Assembly: GCF_002355335.1 (NCBI RefSeq)
Contig: NZ_AP014946.1
Span: 248,001-312,000 of the forward strand
Direction: 5' to 3'
Length of the DNA: 64,000 nucleotides
Source of the DNA: Variibacter gotjawalensis
Lineage (GTDB): Bacteria; Pseudomonadota; Alphaproteobacteria; Rhizobiales; Xanthobacteraceae
The notes below the pieces were generated by a model. That model did not search any database and was not told the DNA's origin. It saw nothing but the letters and a program-made list of their open reading frames with translations. A program made the translations under genes and the position numbers. Positions 14,524-23,435 of this stretch are shown one piece after another (position 1 is the first letter of the stretch; the number at the start of each line of letters is the position of its first letter).

Positions 14524-15311
14524 TGCTCGCCATCGATCACGTCGGGAAGACCTACGCCAACGGCGTCAATGCGCTGGAGCGTTTCACGCTCGACGTAACG
14601 CCGGGCGAAATCGTCGCAGTCGTCGGCGGCTCCGGCTGCGGAAAATCCACGCTGCTGCGACTCATCTCCGGCCTCGACACGCCGACCCACGGCAACGTCG
14701 CGCTCGACAACACACGCATCTCGTCCCCGCACGAAAAGATCGGCATCATCTTTCAGGAGCCGCGCCTGCTCCCGTGGCTTACCGTCGCCGACAATGTCGG
14801 CTTCGGCCTCGCGCATTTGCCGAAACGCGAACGCGATCAGCGCGTGACACAGGCACTCGCCCGCGTCGGCCTCTCCGACAAGGCGAAGGTTTGGCCGCGC
14901 GAACTCTCCGGCGGCCAGGCGCAACGCGTCGCGATTGCCCGCGCGCTCGTGCCACGACCAGAGGTGTTGCTGCTCGACGAGCCCTTCTCGGCGCTCGACG
15001 CCTTCACCCGCGCGGACCTGCAGGACCATCTGCTCGGCCTCTGGGCGGAGCTGAAACCGACGCTCGTCATCGTTACGCATGACGTCGAGGAAGCCGTCGT
15101 TCTGGCGGATCGCATCATCGTGATGCGCCCGCATCCGGGCCGCTTCTTCGAAGAGATCCAGACTGCGGACCTGCCGCGGCCGCGCGAGCGCCAGTCCGCC
15201 GCTTTCGAGTTCGCGAAACGCCGCGTGCTCGCCTCCCTCGACCGTTCGCTCGATCGGTCGAAGATCACCAACGACCTCGAAACCGCGGCGCCGTCCGGCG
15301 GCTGGTGGTAG
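14523..15311 (+). CDS. ABC transporter ATP-binding protein, SsuB/TauB type
   Basis: This 262-residue ATPase energises the importer. It has Walker A VVGGSGCGKST (residues 33-43), the Q-loop FQEPRLLPWLTV typical of SsuB/TauB/NrtD (the LLPW signature), the ABC signature LSGGQAQRVAIARAL, Walker B VLLLDEPFSALD and the H-loop VTHDVEEAV. The start ATG overlaps the permease stop. The tail after PHPGR is variable and Ser/Asp-rich. The three transporter proteins together form a complete importer, which I leave without gene symbols because the substrate is not certain. Confidence 0.94.
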   Translation: MLAIDHVGKTYANGVNALERFTLDVTPGEIVAVVGGSGCGKSTLLRLISGLDTPTHGNVALDNTRISSPHEKIGIIFQEPRLLPWLTVADNVGFGLAHLPKRERDQRVTQALARVGLSDKAKVWPRELSGGQAQRVAIARALVPRPEVLLLDEPFSALDAFTRADLQDHLLGLWAELKPTLVIVTHDVEEAVVLADRIIVMRPHPGRFFEEIQTADLPRPRERQSAAFEFAKRRVLASLDRSLDRSKITNDLETAAPSGGWW

Positions 15312-15415
15312 GCGACGCGCGCGCGATGCGCGCCAGCGCCGCACCGATTGCACTTGTGTAACGTTGCAACGCCTGGCTAGTCTCTCGCCCGCAAAAAGAA
15401 TGCGGGAGAGAAACT

Positions 15416-16477
15416 ATGCTGAGTTACGACGTCTGCGAATGCTCCGCGCCGCTGCAGCGGATGGAGCGTCCGACGCCGAAGCCGAAGGGCACGGAAGTTC
15501 TGCTGGAAGTTCTCGCAGCGGGCGTCTGCCACTCCGATCTTCACATCTGGGACGGTTATTACGACATCGGCGCCGGCAAGGTGCTCAAGCTCGCCGATCG
15601 CGGCATCAAGCTGCCGCTGACGATGGGCCATGAGAATGTCGGCCGCGTCGTTGCGGTCGGCCCGCAGGCGAAGGGCGTTAAGGTCGGCGATGTCCGCCTG
15701 GCGCATCCCTGGATGGGCTGCGGCAAATGCGCGGTCTGCAAGCGCGGCGACGAAAACCTCTGCCTGAAATCCGGCAACCTCGGCGTCCAGCGCCAAGGCG
15801 GTTACTCGACGCATCTGATGATCCCGCACCCGCGCTATCTGTTCAAAATCGGCAAGCTCACGCCGGAAGTCGCGGCTCCGCTCGCCTGCTCGGGCATCAC
15901 GGCCTTCAGCGCGCTCAAGAAGTTCGATCCGAAAGTGCTCAAAGACGAGCCAGTCGTCATCATCGGTGCCGGTGGCGTCGGCCTGATGGGCGTGACGCTG
16001 GCGAAGAAGATGGGCGCCAAGACCATCGTGGTCGATATTGATCCGGTCAAGCGCGCGGCCGCCAAGAAAGCCGGCGCCTCGAAGGTGATCGACGGTTCGG
16101 CGGCTGATGCGGTCGCGCAGATCCAGAAGGCAACCGGCGGCGGCGCTTGGTCGGTGATCGACTTCGTCGGCTCGTCCGCCACCGTGAAGCTCGCGGTCGA
16201 CAGCATCATCAAGGGCGGCAGCGTCGTCGTCGTCGGCCTGTTCGGCGGCGACATCACGGTGCCGACGCCATATCTGCCCATGCGCGCCATGACGCTTCGC
16301 GGCTCCTATGTCGGCAGCCTTTCGGAGATGAAGGAGCTGCTGGCGCTCGTGTCCAAAAAGGGCGCACCGCCAGTGCCGATCAAGACCCGCAAACTCGCCG
16401 ACGTGAACCAGACCCTCAACGACCTCCGCGAAGGCAAGATCGTCGGCCGCGTCGTTCTGGAGCCGGCCGCGGCTTAA
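15416..16477 (+). CDS. Zinc-dependent alcohol dehydrogenase (medium-chain)
   Basis: This is a 353-residue MDR-family dehydrogenase. Catalytic zinc ligands are visible: Cys38 in AAGVCHSDLH and His72-Glu73 in MGHENVG. Structural zinc is held by Cys102, Cys105, Cys108 and Cys116 (CGKCAVCKRGDENLC). The NAD(P)-binding Rossmann loop is VVIIGAGGVGLMG, with an acidic VVVDID at the end of the second strand, which favours NAD. The insertion DGYYDIGAGKVLKLADRGIKLP before the His is longer than in classical ADHs and is seen in members acting on cyclic or aromatic alcohols. A GGGAGAG precedes the ATG. The true substrate cannot be told from sequence. The three genes that follow run in the same direction. 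Confidence 0.9.
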   Translation: MLSYDVCECSAPLQRMERPTPKPKGTEVLLEVLAAGVCHSDLHIWDGYYDIGAGKVLKLADRGIKLPLTMGHENVGRVVAVGPQAKGVKVGDVRLAHPWMGCGKCAVCKRGDENLCLKSGNLGVQRQGGYSTHLMIPHPRYLFKIGKLTPEVAAPLACSGITAFSALKKFDPKVLKDEPVVIIGAGGVGLMGVTLAKKMGAKTIVVDIDPVKRAAAKKAGASKVIDGSAADAVAQIQKATGGGAWSVIDFVGSSATVKLAVDSIIKGGSVVVVGLFGGDITVPTPYLPMRAMTLRGSYVGSLSEMKELLALVSKKGAPPVPIKTRKLADVNQTLNDLREGKIVGRVVLEPAAA

Positions 16478-16547
16478 AGGCGCCTTTCGACGGAACACCC
16501 TGGTGCGGCCGCGGGTTGAGCCCGCGGCCCTCATAGGAGCTCCGCCG

Positions 16548-16958
16548 ATGCAGAAATCCGACTGGTTCACCCGCTTTTCGTCCGCAATCGCGACTTACGC
16601 GGGACGCCCGATCACCTTCGCGATGGCGGTGGCGACTGTTCTCATCTGGGCGGTCGCCGGCCCCTTCGCCGGGTTCTCGGATGTCTGGCAGCTCACCATC
16701 AACACCGGGACGACGATCATCACCTTCCTGATGGTCTTCATCATCCAGAACACGCAGAACCGGGACACGGCAGCCCTCCATATCAAGATCGACGAGCTGA
16801 TCCGCGCCAGCGACAAGGCGCACAATTCGCTGCTTGACCTGGAGGAACTGACGGAAGAAGAACTGTGCGAATTCCGCGAAAAGTATGAGGCGTTGGCCCG
16901 CCGCTCACGCGAGACCGGCAAGGCCAAAGTGCCGCTCGAAGTCGATGGAGACACATGA
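16548..16958 (+). CDS. Low-affinity iron permease family (PF04120) membrane protein
   Basis: This is a 136-residue protein with two close transmembrane segments (ITFAMAVATVLIWAVAGPF and TIITFLMVFIIQ), followed by the family's characteristic NTQNRDTAALHIKIDELIRA and an acidic coiled-coil-like tail. The family was named from a fungal iron permease, but the bacterial short members have no proven iron role. The ATG at 16548 has AGGAG nine bases upstream. The stop overlaps the osmC start. The charged cytoplasmic helix suggests a regulatory or scaffold role; this is inference. Confidence 0.88.
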   Translation: MQKSDWFTRFSSAIATYAGRPITFAMAVATVLIWAVAGPFAGFSDVWQLTINTGTTIITFLMVFIIQNTQNRDTAALHIKIDELIRASDKAHNSLLDLEELTEEELCEFREKYEALARRSRETGKAKVPLEVDGDT

Positions 16959-17473
16959 TGGACGCCGCCGCCCTCCGCGCCATGCAGGCGCCGATCAAGG
17001 ACAAGTACAAGACCGATCCCGGCGCCGCCATGATCACGCTCAAGGCGAAGGGCACGCTCGACGATCAGAACATCTCCTGCAAGGTCGAGACTGGCCGCGC
17101 CATTCAGGCCGCCGGCCTACACCCGAAGTCGGGCGGCTCGGGCCTCGAACTCTGCTCCGGCGACATGCTGCTTGAAGCGCTGGTCGCCTGCGCCGGCGTG
17201 ACTCTGAAGGCGGTCTCGACTGCGCTCGAAATTCCGCTACGCGCCGGTCACGTGACGGCGGAAGGCGATCTCGATTTCCGCGGCACGCTCGGCGTTGCGA
17301 AAGACGCGGCCGTCGGCTTCGAGGAAATCCGCCTCCGCTTCGATGTCGATACCGACGCGCCGCAGGAAAAGCTCGACCAGCTCCTCAAGCTCACCGAGCG
17401 CTATTGCGTCGTCTACCAGACGATCCGCAACGGCCCAAAGGTCAGCGTCACGATGGCGCGAGCAGGGCAGTAG
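16955..17473 (+). CDS. OsmC/Ohr family protein
   Basis: This 172-residue protein belongs to the OsmC fold, thiol-dependent peroxidases that reduce organic hydroperoxides. The first catalytic Cys lies at the start of the central helix in ACAGVTLKAVSTAL and the second in the C-terminal TERYCVVYQTI; both are present. The ligand-side helix begins CSGDMLLEALVACAG. ATGATG gives two possible starts three bases apart. The gene is translationally coupled to the PF04120 gene. The grouping with a dehydrogenase and a small membrane protein suggests a shared stress or detoxification transcript; this is inference. Confidence 0.88.
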   Translation: MMDAAALRAMQAPIKDKYKTDPGAAMITLKAKGTLDDQNISCKVETGRAIQAAGLHPKSGGSGLELCSGDMLLEALVACAGVTLKAVSTALEIPLRAGHVTAEGDLDFRGTLGVAKDAAVGFEEIRLRFDVDTDAPQEKLDQLLKLTERYCVVYQTIRNGPKVSVTMARAGQ

Positions 17474-17482
17474 GACTTCGGC

Positions 17483-17515
17483 AGTGGGCAATCGCTCGAC
17501 TGCCGACTGCCCACT
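17483..17515. repeat. Inverted repeat between osmC and the membrane protein gene
   Basis: AGTGGGCA (17483-17490) and TGCCCACT (17508-17515) form a hairpin with a 17-base loop, which itself contains TCG..CGA. No T-run follows. It could act as a weak transcription pause or processing site in the operon. Confidence 0.4.
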
Positions 17516-17527
17516 CCCTATTGCCTG

Positions 17528-18307
17528 ATGTTCTGGATCTCTCTCCTCGCCAAAATGGCGATCACGGCGACCTTCGTCGTGTCGGTCTCCTTCATGGCGC
17601 AGCGCGTCGGCCCACTCATCGCCGGCCTCGTCGCAGCGTTGCCCATCTCGGCTGGCCCCGCTTACGTCTTCCTCGCGCTCGATCACGACGCGGCGTTCAT
17701 TTCGCAAAGCGCGCTCACCAGCATGGTGACGAACGTCATCACGGCGGTCTTCGCGCTGACTTACGCAGCGCTCGCGCAGAAGCGTGGCGTCGTCGAAAGT
17801 TATCTCAGCGCCATCCTCGTTTGGGCCGTGCTCGGCTGGCTGCTGCAGCAAGTGTCGTGGACCGTGACGCTCGCCTTCATCGCCACCGCGGCCGTGTATG
17901 TGCCGTGCATCGTGTTGTCGCGGCGCTATCGCGCGGTGCCGATGCCGCCGTCGCAGCGTCGCTGGTTCGATCTTCCGCTGCGCGCCGCGATGGTCTCGGC
18001 GCTCGTCTTCGTGCTGGTGATGTCCAGCCCATACGTCGGACCGGTCGGCTCCGGCATGATCGCGGTGTTTCCGATCGTGCTCTCGAGCCTGATCATCATC
18101 CTACACCCGCGCGTCGGCCCGCTGCCGACCGCGTCCGTCATCGCCAACACGATTCCGGGTTTGCTTGGCTTCGCAATCGCGTTGGCCTTCCTGCACATGA
18201 CCGCCGAGCCGCTCGGAGTCTGGCTCGCAATGACGATCGGCTGCGCGATCTGCATTCTGTGGAGCTACGGCGCTTACGCGTTGCGCCAGCGCGGTTTCCA
18301 GATCTAA
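17528..18307 (+). CDS. Polytopic membrane protein of unknown function
   Basis: The 259-residue protein has about eight hydrophobic segments covering nearly the whole chain and only short loops. Early residues [46 protein letters not shown] contain a G-P-L-I-A-G-L..P-I-S-A-G-P pattern, which looks like a substrate or ion path. A similar pattern, [23 protein letters not shown], recurs in the second half. That suggests an internal duplication of two four-helix units, a common transporter design. I do not recognise a named family. The stop overlaps the convergent mutS stop by four bases. Confidence 0.75.
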   Translation: MFWISLLAKMAITATFVVSVSFMAQRVGPLIAGLVAALPISAGPAYVFLALDHDAAFISQSALTSMVTNVITAVFALTYAALAQKRGVVESYLSAILVWAVLGWLLQQVSWTVTLAFIATAAVYVPCIVLSRRYRAVPMPPSQRRWFDLPLRAAMVSALVFVLVMSSPYVGPVGSGMIAVFPIVLSSLIIILHPRVGPLPTASVIANTIPGLLGFAIALAFLHMTAEPLGVWLAMTIGCAICILWSYGAYALRQRGFQI

Positions 18308-21021
18308 TTTTTCGCTGCTTTTGCCTTCAGCTGATACAGCGCTTCGAGCGCCTCGCGCGGCGATAGATCGTCCGGATTGATCGTCGCAAGCGCCGCCGCA
18401 ATCTCCGCTGCCGCAGGGTCGGCGGAAGCCGTCTTCTCAGTAGGCTTCACCGCAGCGAACAACGGCAGATCGTCGATCAGCCGCCTTGCCGGCGACATGC
18501 GATCTTCCGCTTCGAGTTGCGCCAGCACGACCTTCGCTTTCTCGATCACCGGCATCGGCAATCCGGCGAGCTTCGCGACTTGAATGCCGTAAGAGCGATC
18601 CGCCGCGCCGGCGACGACCTCATGCAGGAACACGACATCGCCCTGCCATTCCTTCACGCGCACCGTAGCGTTGTGCAGCCGCGACAGCCGCGCCGCGAGC
18701 GCCGTCAGTTCGTGATAGTGCGTCGCAAACAATGCGCGGCTGCGATTGACCTCATGCAGATGCTCGATCGCGGCCCACGCGATCGAGAGGCCGTCGAAGG
18801 TCGCGGTGCCGCGCCCGATCTCGTCGAGGATGACGAGCGAGCGCTCGGTTGCCTGATTGAGAATTGCGGCGGTCTCGACCATCTCGACCATAAAGGTCGA
18901 GCGCCCGCGCGCGAGATCGTCCGCCGCGCCGACGCGCGAGAACAGGCGATCGATCACACCGATCGTCGCGGACGTCGCGGGCACGAAGCTGCCCATCTGC
19001 GCCAGCACGGCGATCAACGCGTTCTGCCGCAGGAACGTCGATTTACCGGCCATGTTCGGGCCGGTCAGCAGCCAGATGCGCCCTGGCCCTTTATCGCGCG
19101 GCGGTGACAGATCGCAATCGTTGGCGACGAACGGCCCGCTGTCTTTCAGCAATGCTTGCTCGACCACCGGATGACGTCCGCCCGCAATCGCGAACGACAG
19201 ATCGTCCGAAATCGTCGGCCGCACATAACGCTGCTCGACACTGAGTTCGGCCAGCGCCGACGCGACATCGAGTGCGGCGAGCGCCTGCGCGGCCGCCTTG
19301 ATCACATCGATTTCGAGCATCACGCGCGACGAGAGTTCCTCGAACAGTTCGAGTTCGATCGCGAGCGCGCGGTCACCGGCCGTCGATATCTTGGCTTCGA
19401 GTTCGCCGAGCGTCGTCGTCGTGAAACGCACCTGCCCGGCGAGCGTCTGGCGATGGATGAAGGTCTGATTGAGCGGCGCCGTCAGCAGCTTGTCGGCGTG
19501 CTGCGCGGTCACCTCGACGAAATAGCCCAGCACATTGTTGTGCCGGATCTTCAGCGCTTTGACACCGGTCTCCTCCGCATACTGCGCCTGCAGCTGCGCG
19601 ATCACGCGCCGCGATTCATCGCGCAGCGCACGCAATTCGTCGAGCGGCGCCGCATAGGCCGCGCGGATGAATCCGCCATCGCGCTTGAGCAGCGGCAGAT
19701 CGTCGTTGAGCGCGCGCGTCAGTTCCGCCGCGCCGTCGCGATTGATCGCCGCCAACGCTTCGATATGCGCGGATATCTCGGCAGTCCGCTCCGGCCAAAC
19801 GCCAAGCGCATCGCCTATCGCCGACGCCGTCGTCAAACCATCGCGGATCGCCGCGAGATCGCGCGGCCCGCCGCGTCCCACAACGAGCCGCGACAGCGAA
19901 CGCGCAAAGTCCGGACAGCCGCGCAGCGTATCGCGCAAATTCCACCGCGTGCTGCGATGCGTGGCAAAAGCCTCGACCGCATCGTGCCGCGCGACGATCA
20001 TCGCGACATCCGTCAGCGGCGCAGATAACCGCTGCACCAACAGACGCGATCCGGCCGACGTCACGGTGCGATCGATCGTCGCCAAGAGCGAACCCTGCCG
20101 GTCACCGCTCAGCGTCACGACGAGTTCGAGATTGGCGCGCGTCGCCGCATCGATCGACAGCACAGCACCGGCGCTCTCGCGCGACGGCGGCGACAACGGC
20201 AGACGTTTGCCGAGCTGCGTGCGCTCGACATAAGTGACGCAAGCCGCAGCCGCGGTGAGTTCCGGCCGCGACATCGGACCGAACCCCGCCGTCGTCGCAA
20301 CGTGGAAGAAATCGGAGAGCCGGCGTTCCGCCGTCGCGCCGTCGAACACATCGCGGCCGAGCGGCGTCACATGGCGGAATTCGCGCCAATACGGCACCCA
20401 GTCGGTTTCGCCATAGAGCGCGTCCGAGACGATGATCTCGCCGGGCGCGAGCCGCGCGACCTCCGCCTGCAGCCCGATCCGGTCGCGCTCCGCAACGCCG
20501 AACTCGCCGGTCGAAATATCGATCCAGGCGATCGCGTAGCTGTCGTCGCTCGAGCCGCGCGCCCGCGCGATGGCCGCGAGGTAGTTGTTGCGCCGCGCAT
20601 CGAGCAGCGTGTCTTCGGTCAGCGTGCCCGGCGTCACCAGCCGCGTGACGTCGCGCCGCACGACGCTCTTCGGCCCGCGCTTCCTCGCCTCCGCCGGATC
20701 CTCGATCTGCTCGCAGACCGCAACGCGGTGGCCAAGCGCGATCAAGCGATGCAGATATTCGTCGGCCCGCTCGACCGGCACGCCGCACATCGGGATGTCT
20801 TCGCCGAGATGTTTGCCGCGCTTGGTGAGCACGATCCCGAGCGCGCGGCTCGCGATCTCGGCGTCCTGAAAGAACAGCTCGTAGAAATCGCCCATCCGGT
20901 AGAACAGCAGCGAATCCGGATTGGCGGCTTTGATCTCGACATACTGCTCCATCATCGGCGTCACGCGCGTCGATGCGTCGCGCGCGGGGTCCTGCCGTGG
21001 AGAGTCTGAAACAGCGTCCAT
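18304..21021 (-). CDS. mutS: DNA mismatch repair protein MutS
   Basis: MutS recognises mismatches and small loops and starts repair with MutL. The 905-residue product has the N-terminal mismatch-reading motif in [17 protein letters not shown] (the Phe-x-Glu wedge), connector, lever and clamp regions, and the ABC-type ATPase with Walker [14 protein letters not shown], Walker [18 protein letters not shown] and the dimer-interface [11 protein letters not shown]. The C-terminal tail ends [17 protein letters not shown], the usual tetramerisation segment. Start ATG at 21019-21021. It is a housekeeping gene with normal length and no lost motif. Confidence 0.98.
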   Translation of the reverse strand: MDAVSDSPRQDPARDASTRVTPMMEQYVEIKAANPDSLLFYRMGDFYELFFQDAEIASRALGIVLTKRGKHLGEDIPMCGVPVERADEYLHRLIALGHRVAVCEQIEDPAEARKRGPKSVVRRDVTRLVTPGTLTEDTLLDARRNNYLAAIARARGSSDDSYAIAWIDISTGEFGVAERDRIGLQAEVARLAPGEIIVSDALYGETDWVPYWREFRHVTPLGRDVFDGATAERRLSDFFHVATTAGFGPMSRPELTAAAACVTYVERTQLGKRLPLSPPSRESAGAVLSIDAATRANLELVVTLSGDRQGSLLATIDRTVTSAGSRLLVQRLSAPLTDVAMIVARHDAVEAFATHRSTRWNLRDTLRGCPDFARSLSRLVVGRGGPRDLAAIRDGLTTASAIGDALGVWPERTAEISAHIEALAAINRDGAAELTRALNDDLPLLKRDGGFIRAAYAAPLDELRALRDESRRVIAQLQAQYAEETGVKALKIRHNNVLGYFVEVTAQHADKLLTAPLNQTFIHRQTLAGQVRFTTTTLGELEAKISTAGDRALAIELELFEELSSRVMLEIDVIKAAAQALAALDVASALAELSVEQRYVRPTISDDLSFAIAGGRHPVVEQALLKDSGPFVANDCDLSPPRDKGPGRIWLLTGPNMAGKSTFLRQNALIAVLAQMGSFVPATSATIGVIDRLFSRVGAADDLARGRSTFMVEMVETAAILNQATERSLVILDEIGRGTATFDGLSIAWAAIEHLHEVNRSRALFATHYHELTALAARLSRLHNATVRVKEWQGDVVFLHEVVAGAADRSYGIQVAKLAGLPMPVIEKAKVVLAQLEAEDRMSPARRLIDDLPLFAAVKPTEKTASADPAAAEIAAALATINPDDLSPREALEALYQLKAKAAKN

Positions 21022-21206
21022 TTTTATGATTTAGCAGAGCCCAAGAGCCAAATCAGCGCTTTCCAGCCGCGCGTACACAGCATCGCGGTATGCGCGTGAT
21101 CTGCTTTCACCCACGGTACAAATCAGCTAGCTTGCAACTTGCGGCAGTATTCCGGTGGGCCCAGGCCAAAAAGCCCCCGTAATGCTGCGTCACGGACGGA
21201 GATACT

Positions 21207-22100
21207 ATGACCCAACAACGCCTCCGCGGCGTCATCGCCGCGATTGCGACCGCATGCGATGATCGATACGACATCGATCTCTCGCGCTCGCTCAAATTGG
21301 CGCGTTTCCTGTTGGAGAACGGCTGCGACGGCCTGAACGTGCTCGGCACGACGGGTGAGGCGACGTCATTTTCCTTGTCGCAACGTCAGCGCCTGATGAG
21401 CGCCTATAAGAGCGACGGCATGCCGCTGAACCGCCTGATGGTGGGCACTGGCGCCGCCTCGGTATCGGATGCGATTTCGCTGACCCAGCACGCCGCCGAT
21501 CTCGGCTTTGCGGGAGCTCTCGTGCTTCCGCCGTTCTACTACAAGGGCGTGCCGGACGAAGGCCTCGAGGCCTATATCGCGGCGATCGTCGGCGCGACGT
21601 CGGATCGCCCGATCCCGATCTATCTCTACCATTTCCCCGGAATGTCGGCCGTGCCGTGGAAGCTGGAGCTGATTCAGAAGCTCCGCGCCTCTCATGGCGC
21701 CCGCATAGCGGGCCTGAAAGACTCCTCCGGCGACATGCCGTATGCGCGCGCCGCCACCGGCATCGAGGATTTCGACGTGTTCCCGTCGAACGAGGCCGTG
21801 CTGATCGAGGCTCGCAACGGCGCTTTCGCGGGCTGCATCTCGGCAACGGCTCAGCTCAGCCCCGATCTCTGCGGCCGGGCCTGGCAGACCGGCGATCAGG
21901 ACGCGCTCGACAAGGCCGTCACGATCCGCAAGCTTTTCGACGGCAAACCGCTGGTTTCCGGCATCAAATCGCTGCTCGCGCACATCCACGGCGACCCCGC
22001 TTGGGCGCAGCCGATGCCGCCGCTCGGGCTTTATCCGGCGCACGACCGCACGCTCGCGGCCGCCGGCCATGACGCGGTCCGGTCGGCCAAAGTCGCCTAA
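21207..22100 (+). CDS. Dihydrodipicolinate synthase/N-acetylneuraminate lyase family protein
   Basis: This is a 297-residue class I aldolase. It has GLNVLGTTGEATSFS (the carboxylate-binding G-T-T-G-E), the catalytic Tyr in PIYLYHFPG, and the Schiff-base Lys in IAGLKDSSGD. The family includes DapA, neuraminate lyase and hydratase-aldolases. In true DapA the sequence around the lysine is usually VGIKEATG; here it is IAGLKDSSG, more like the 4-hydroxy-2-oxoglutarate, KDG or sugar-acid lyases. The role is probably catabolic rather than lysine synthesis. It stands alone between mutS and rpsT, with its own 185-base upstream region. Confidence 0.88.
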   Translation: MTQQRLRGVIAAIATACDDRYDIDLSRSLKLARFLLENGCDGLNVLGTTGEATSFSLSQRQRLMSAYKSDGMPLNRLMVGTGAASVSDAISLTQHAADLGFAGALVLPPFYYKGVPDEGLEAYIAAIVGATSDRPIPIYLYHFPGMSAVPWKLELIQKLRASHGARIAGLKDSSGDMPYARAATGIEDFDVFPSNEAVLIEARNGAFAGCISATAQLSPDLCGRAWQTGDQDALDKAVTIRKLFDGKPLVSGIKSLLAHIHGDPAWAQPMPPLGLYPAHDRTLAAAGHDAVRSAKVA

Positions 22101-22264
22101 CCGGAACGCTCGAAAAGAGCCGTCAAAATAAGCCGAGATTCTTGCATCTAGGTGTTTGACGGCTCCAAGACGCATCACTATAAGCACGCCTTGATCAAGA
22201 ACCTGCGGCCCTATGGGGCGCGGTTCGGAGCGCGTTCACCGCGCAGGTATTCGACAGGACAACA

Positions 22265-22531
22265 ATGGCTAATACGACCTCTGCCAAAAAGGCCGTGCGC
22301 AAGATCGCGCGGCGCACCGAAGTCAACAAGGCCCGCCGCACACGCATGCGCAGCATGGTCCGCAAGGTCGAAGAGGCGATTGCCTCGGGCGACAAGGCAG
22401 CGGCTGAAACGGCGTTGAAGGCTGCCGAACCGACGATGATGCGGGCTGCCCAAAAGGGCGTCGCGCACAAGAACACGGCAAGCCGCAAGGTCTCGCGCCT
22501 GGCGCACAGCATCGCCAAGCTCGGCAAGTAA
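22265..22531 (+). CDS. rpsT: 30S ribosomal protein S20
   Basis: S20 binds 16S rRNA early in small-subunit assembly. The 88-residue basic protein begins [22 protein letters not shown], the classical S20 N terminus, and contains the [41 protein letters not shown] helical C terminus. It lies upstream of dnaA, the usual rpsT-dnaA order in many alphaproteobacteria. A strong terminator follows within 30 bases. Confidence 0.98.
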   Translation: MANTTSAKKAVRKIARRTEVNKARRTRMRSMVRKVEEAIASGDKAAAETALKAAEPTMMRAAQKGVAHKNTASRKVSRLAHSIAKLGK

Positions 22532-22558
22532 CCCTTCCATTCTCGTGCTAGAATGACA

Positions 22559-22587
22559 GCTCGTGGCCTCCCGGCCGCGGGCTTTTT
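22559..22587 (+). terminator. Rho-independent terminator of rpsT
   Basis: A ten-pair stem GCTCGTGGCC (22559-22568) with GGCCGCGGGC (22573-22582), including two G-T pairs, has loop TCCC and is followed by TTTTT. It ends the rpsT transcript and isolates the dnaA upstream region. Confidence 0.85.
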
Positions 22588-23435
22588 GCGTTGCATATGT
22601 ACAACTGTGACGTGTCACCGATGCATCACACGGTAGTCACAGGGTTTTTTGCCCCTGTCACGTGCGGGCCAAAAGGGCTCCGGCTACCCTCTCCGGCCGG
22701 TCAGAAAAAAGTTACTAAAATCATAACGTTATCTTGGATGGTGAAAGCACCACCTCGAATTTGACGATCACGTGACCGTTTGCCGACAGAAGATTTTCGG
22801 CAGCAACCAAAAAACCACACCTGCTACCGCGGCGCGAGCCCGCCGATTCCCGCCAACGATTCAAGCAGTTGTCCACAGCCCCCTCGCCGCGGCCCGGGTC
22901 AACTGCTCAGACCGGCTGTCCAACGACAAAAGTTCCCGATTGATTCGGTTGCTGCAGGGGGTCACCCCGTGTATCGTCTCTTCATCAAGACGCGCCCACG
23001 AGGTGTTAGTTTTGAGTAAACGAAAATGCCAAGACAGGTTTTGTTGACACCTTTTCGGTGGCGAGGAAGCATTCGTGCCCAATCGGCTTCGAGATTAACT
23101 ACAACAATACTTGGATTTACTGCGGCGGCGTATCGTCTACCACTGCGATAAAAGAATGCGGTAACAGGAATACTTGATCCACGACCGTGGCGGCGGACGG
23201 AGGATCATGAAGGGGGCCAAAATGACCAGATCAAAGCAACGCTCAGCGATCCCAGCGTGTTGGCACGCTGTCTGTGACGCGGCTTGTATCCGTGCCTTGT
23301 GTTAGTGGCCGGTTTTAGCGTTCCCAACCAGTAGCGTTCCCAATCAGTAGCGTTTTTGCGCTGGACCAGCGATCGAGGCCGCATGCCCCGACGCGCGCGT
23401 CCGCACCCTTAAACTTGCCTCAACGGAGAAGACGT
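22588..23435. other. Long non-coding region upstream of dnaA; possible replication control region
   Basis: This is an 848-base gap without a supportable gene, more A/T-rich than its surroundings in parts (for example 22705-22735). It contains one good DnaA-box match, TTGTCCACA (22869-22877, one difference from TTATCCACA); an inverted repeat ACAGGG..CCCTGT with a TTTTTTGC loop (about 22636-22656); and 16-bp tandem repeats near dnaA. A single convincing DnaA box is too few to claim an origin. In several Rhizobiales the origin lies elsewhere, next to hemE. It at least holds the dnaA promoter and leader. Confidence 0.4.
23316..23360 (+). repeat. 16-bp tandem repeats upstream of dnaA
   Basis: TAGCGTTCCCAACCAG (23316-23331) is followed at once by TAGCGTTCCCAATCAG (23332-23347), one base different, and then by a partial third unit, TAGCGTTTTTGCG. 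They lie 75-120 bases before the dnaA start. Such iterated sites can bind a regulator of dnaA expression or be remnants of slippage. Confidence 0.75.

Noticed and set aside
21207-22100. True DapA for lysine synthesis
   Set aside because: The Schiff-base region is G-L-K-D-S-S-G rather than the usual DapA form and the gene is not near lysine genes; kept as a family-level call.
22588-23435. Definite chromosomal origin (oriC) upstream of dnaA
   Set aside because: Only one convincing DnaA box and no clear box cluster next to an A/T-rich unwinding element. In several Rhizobiales the origin is beside hemE rather than dnaA. Kept as a possible control region only.
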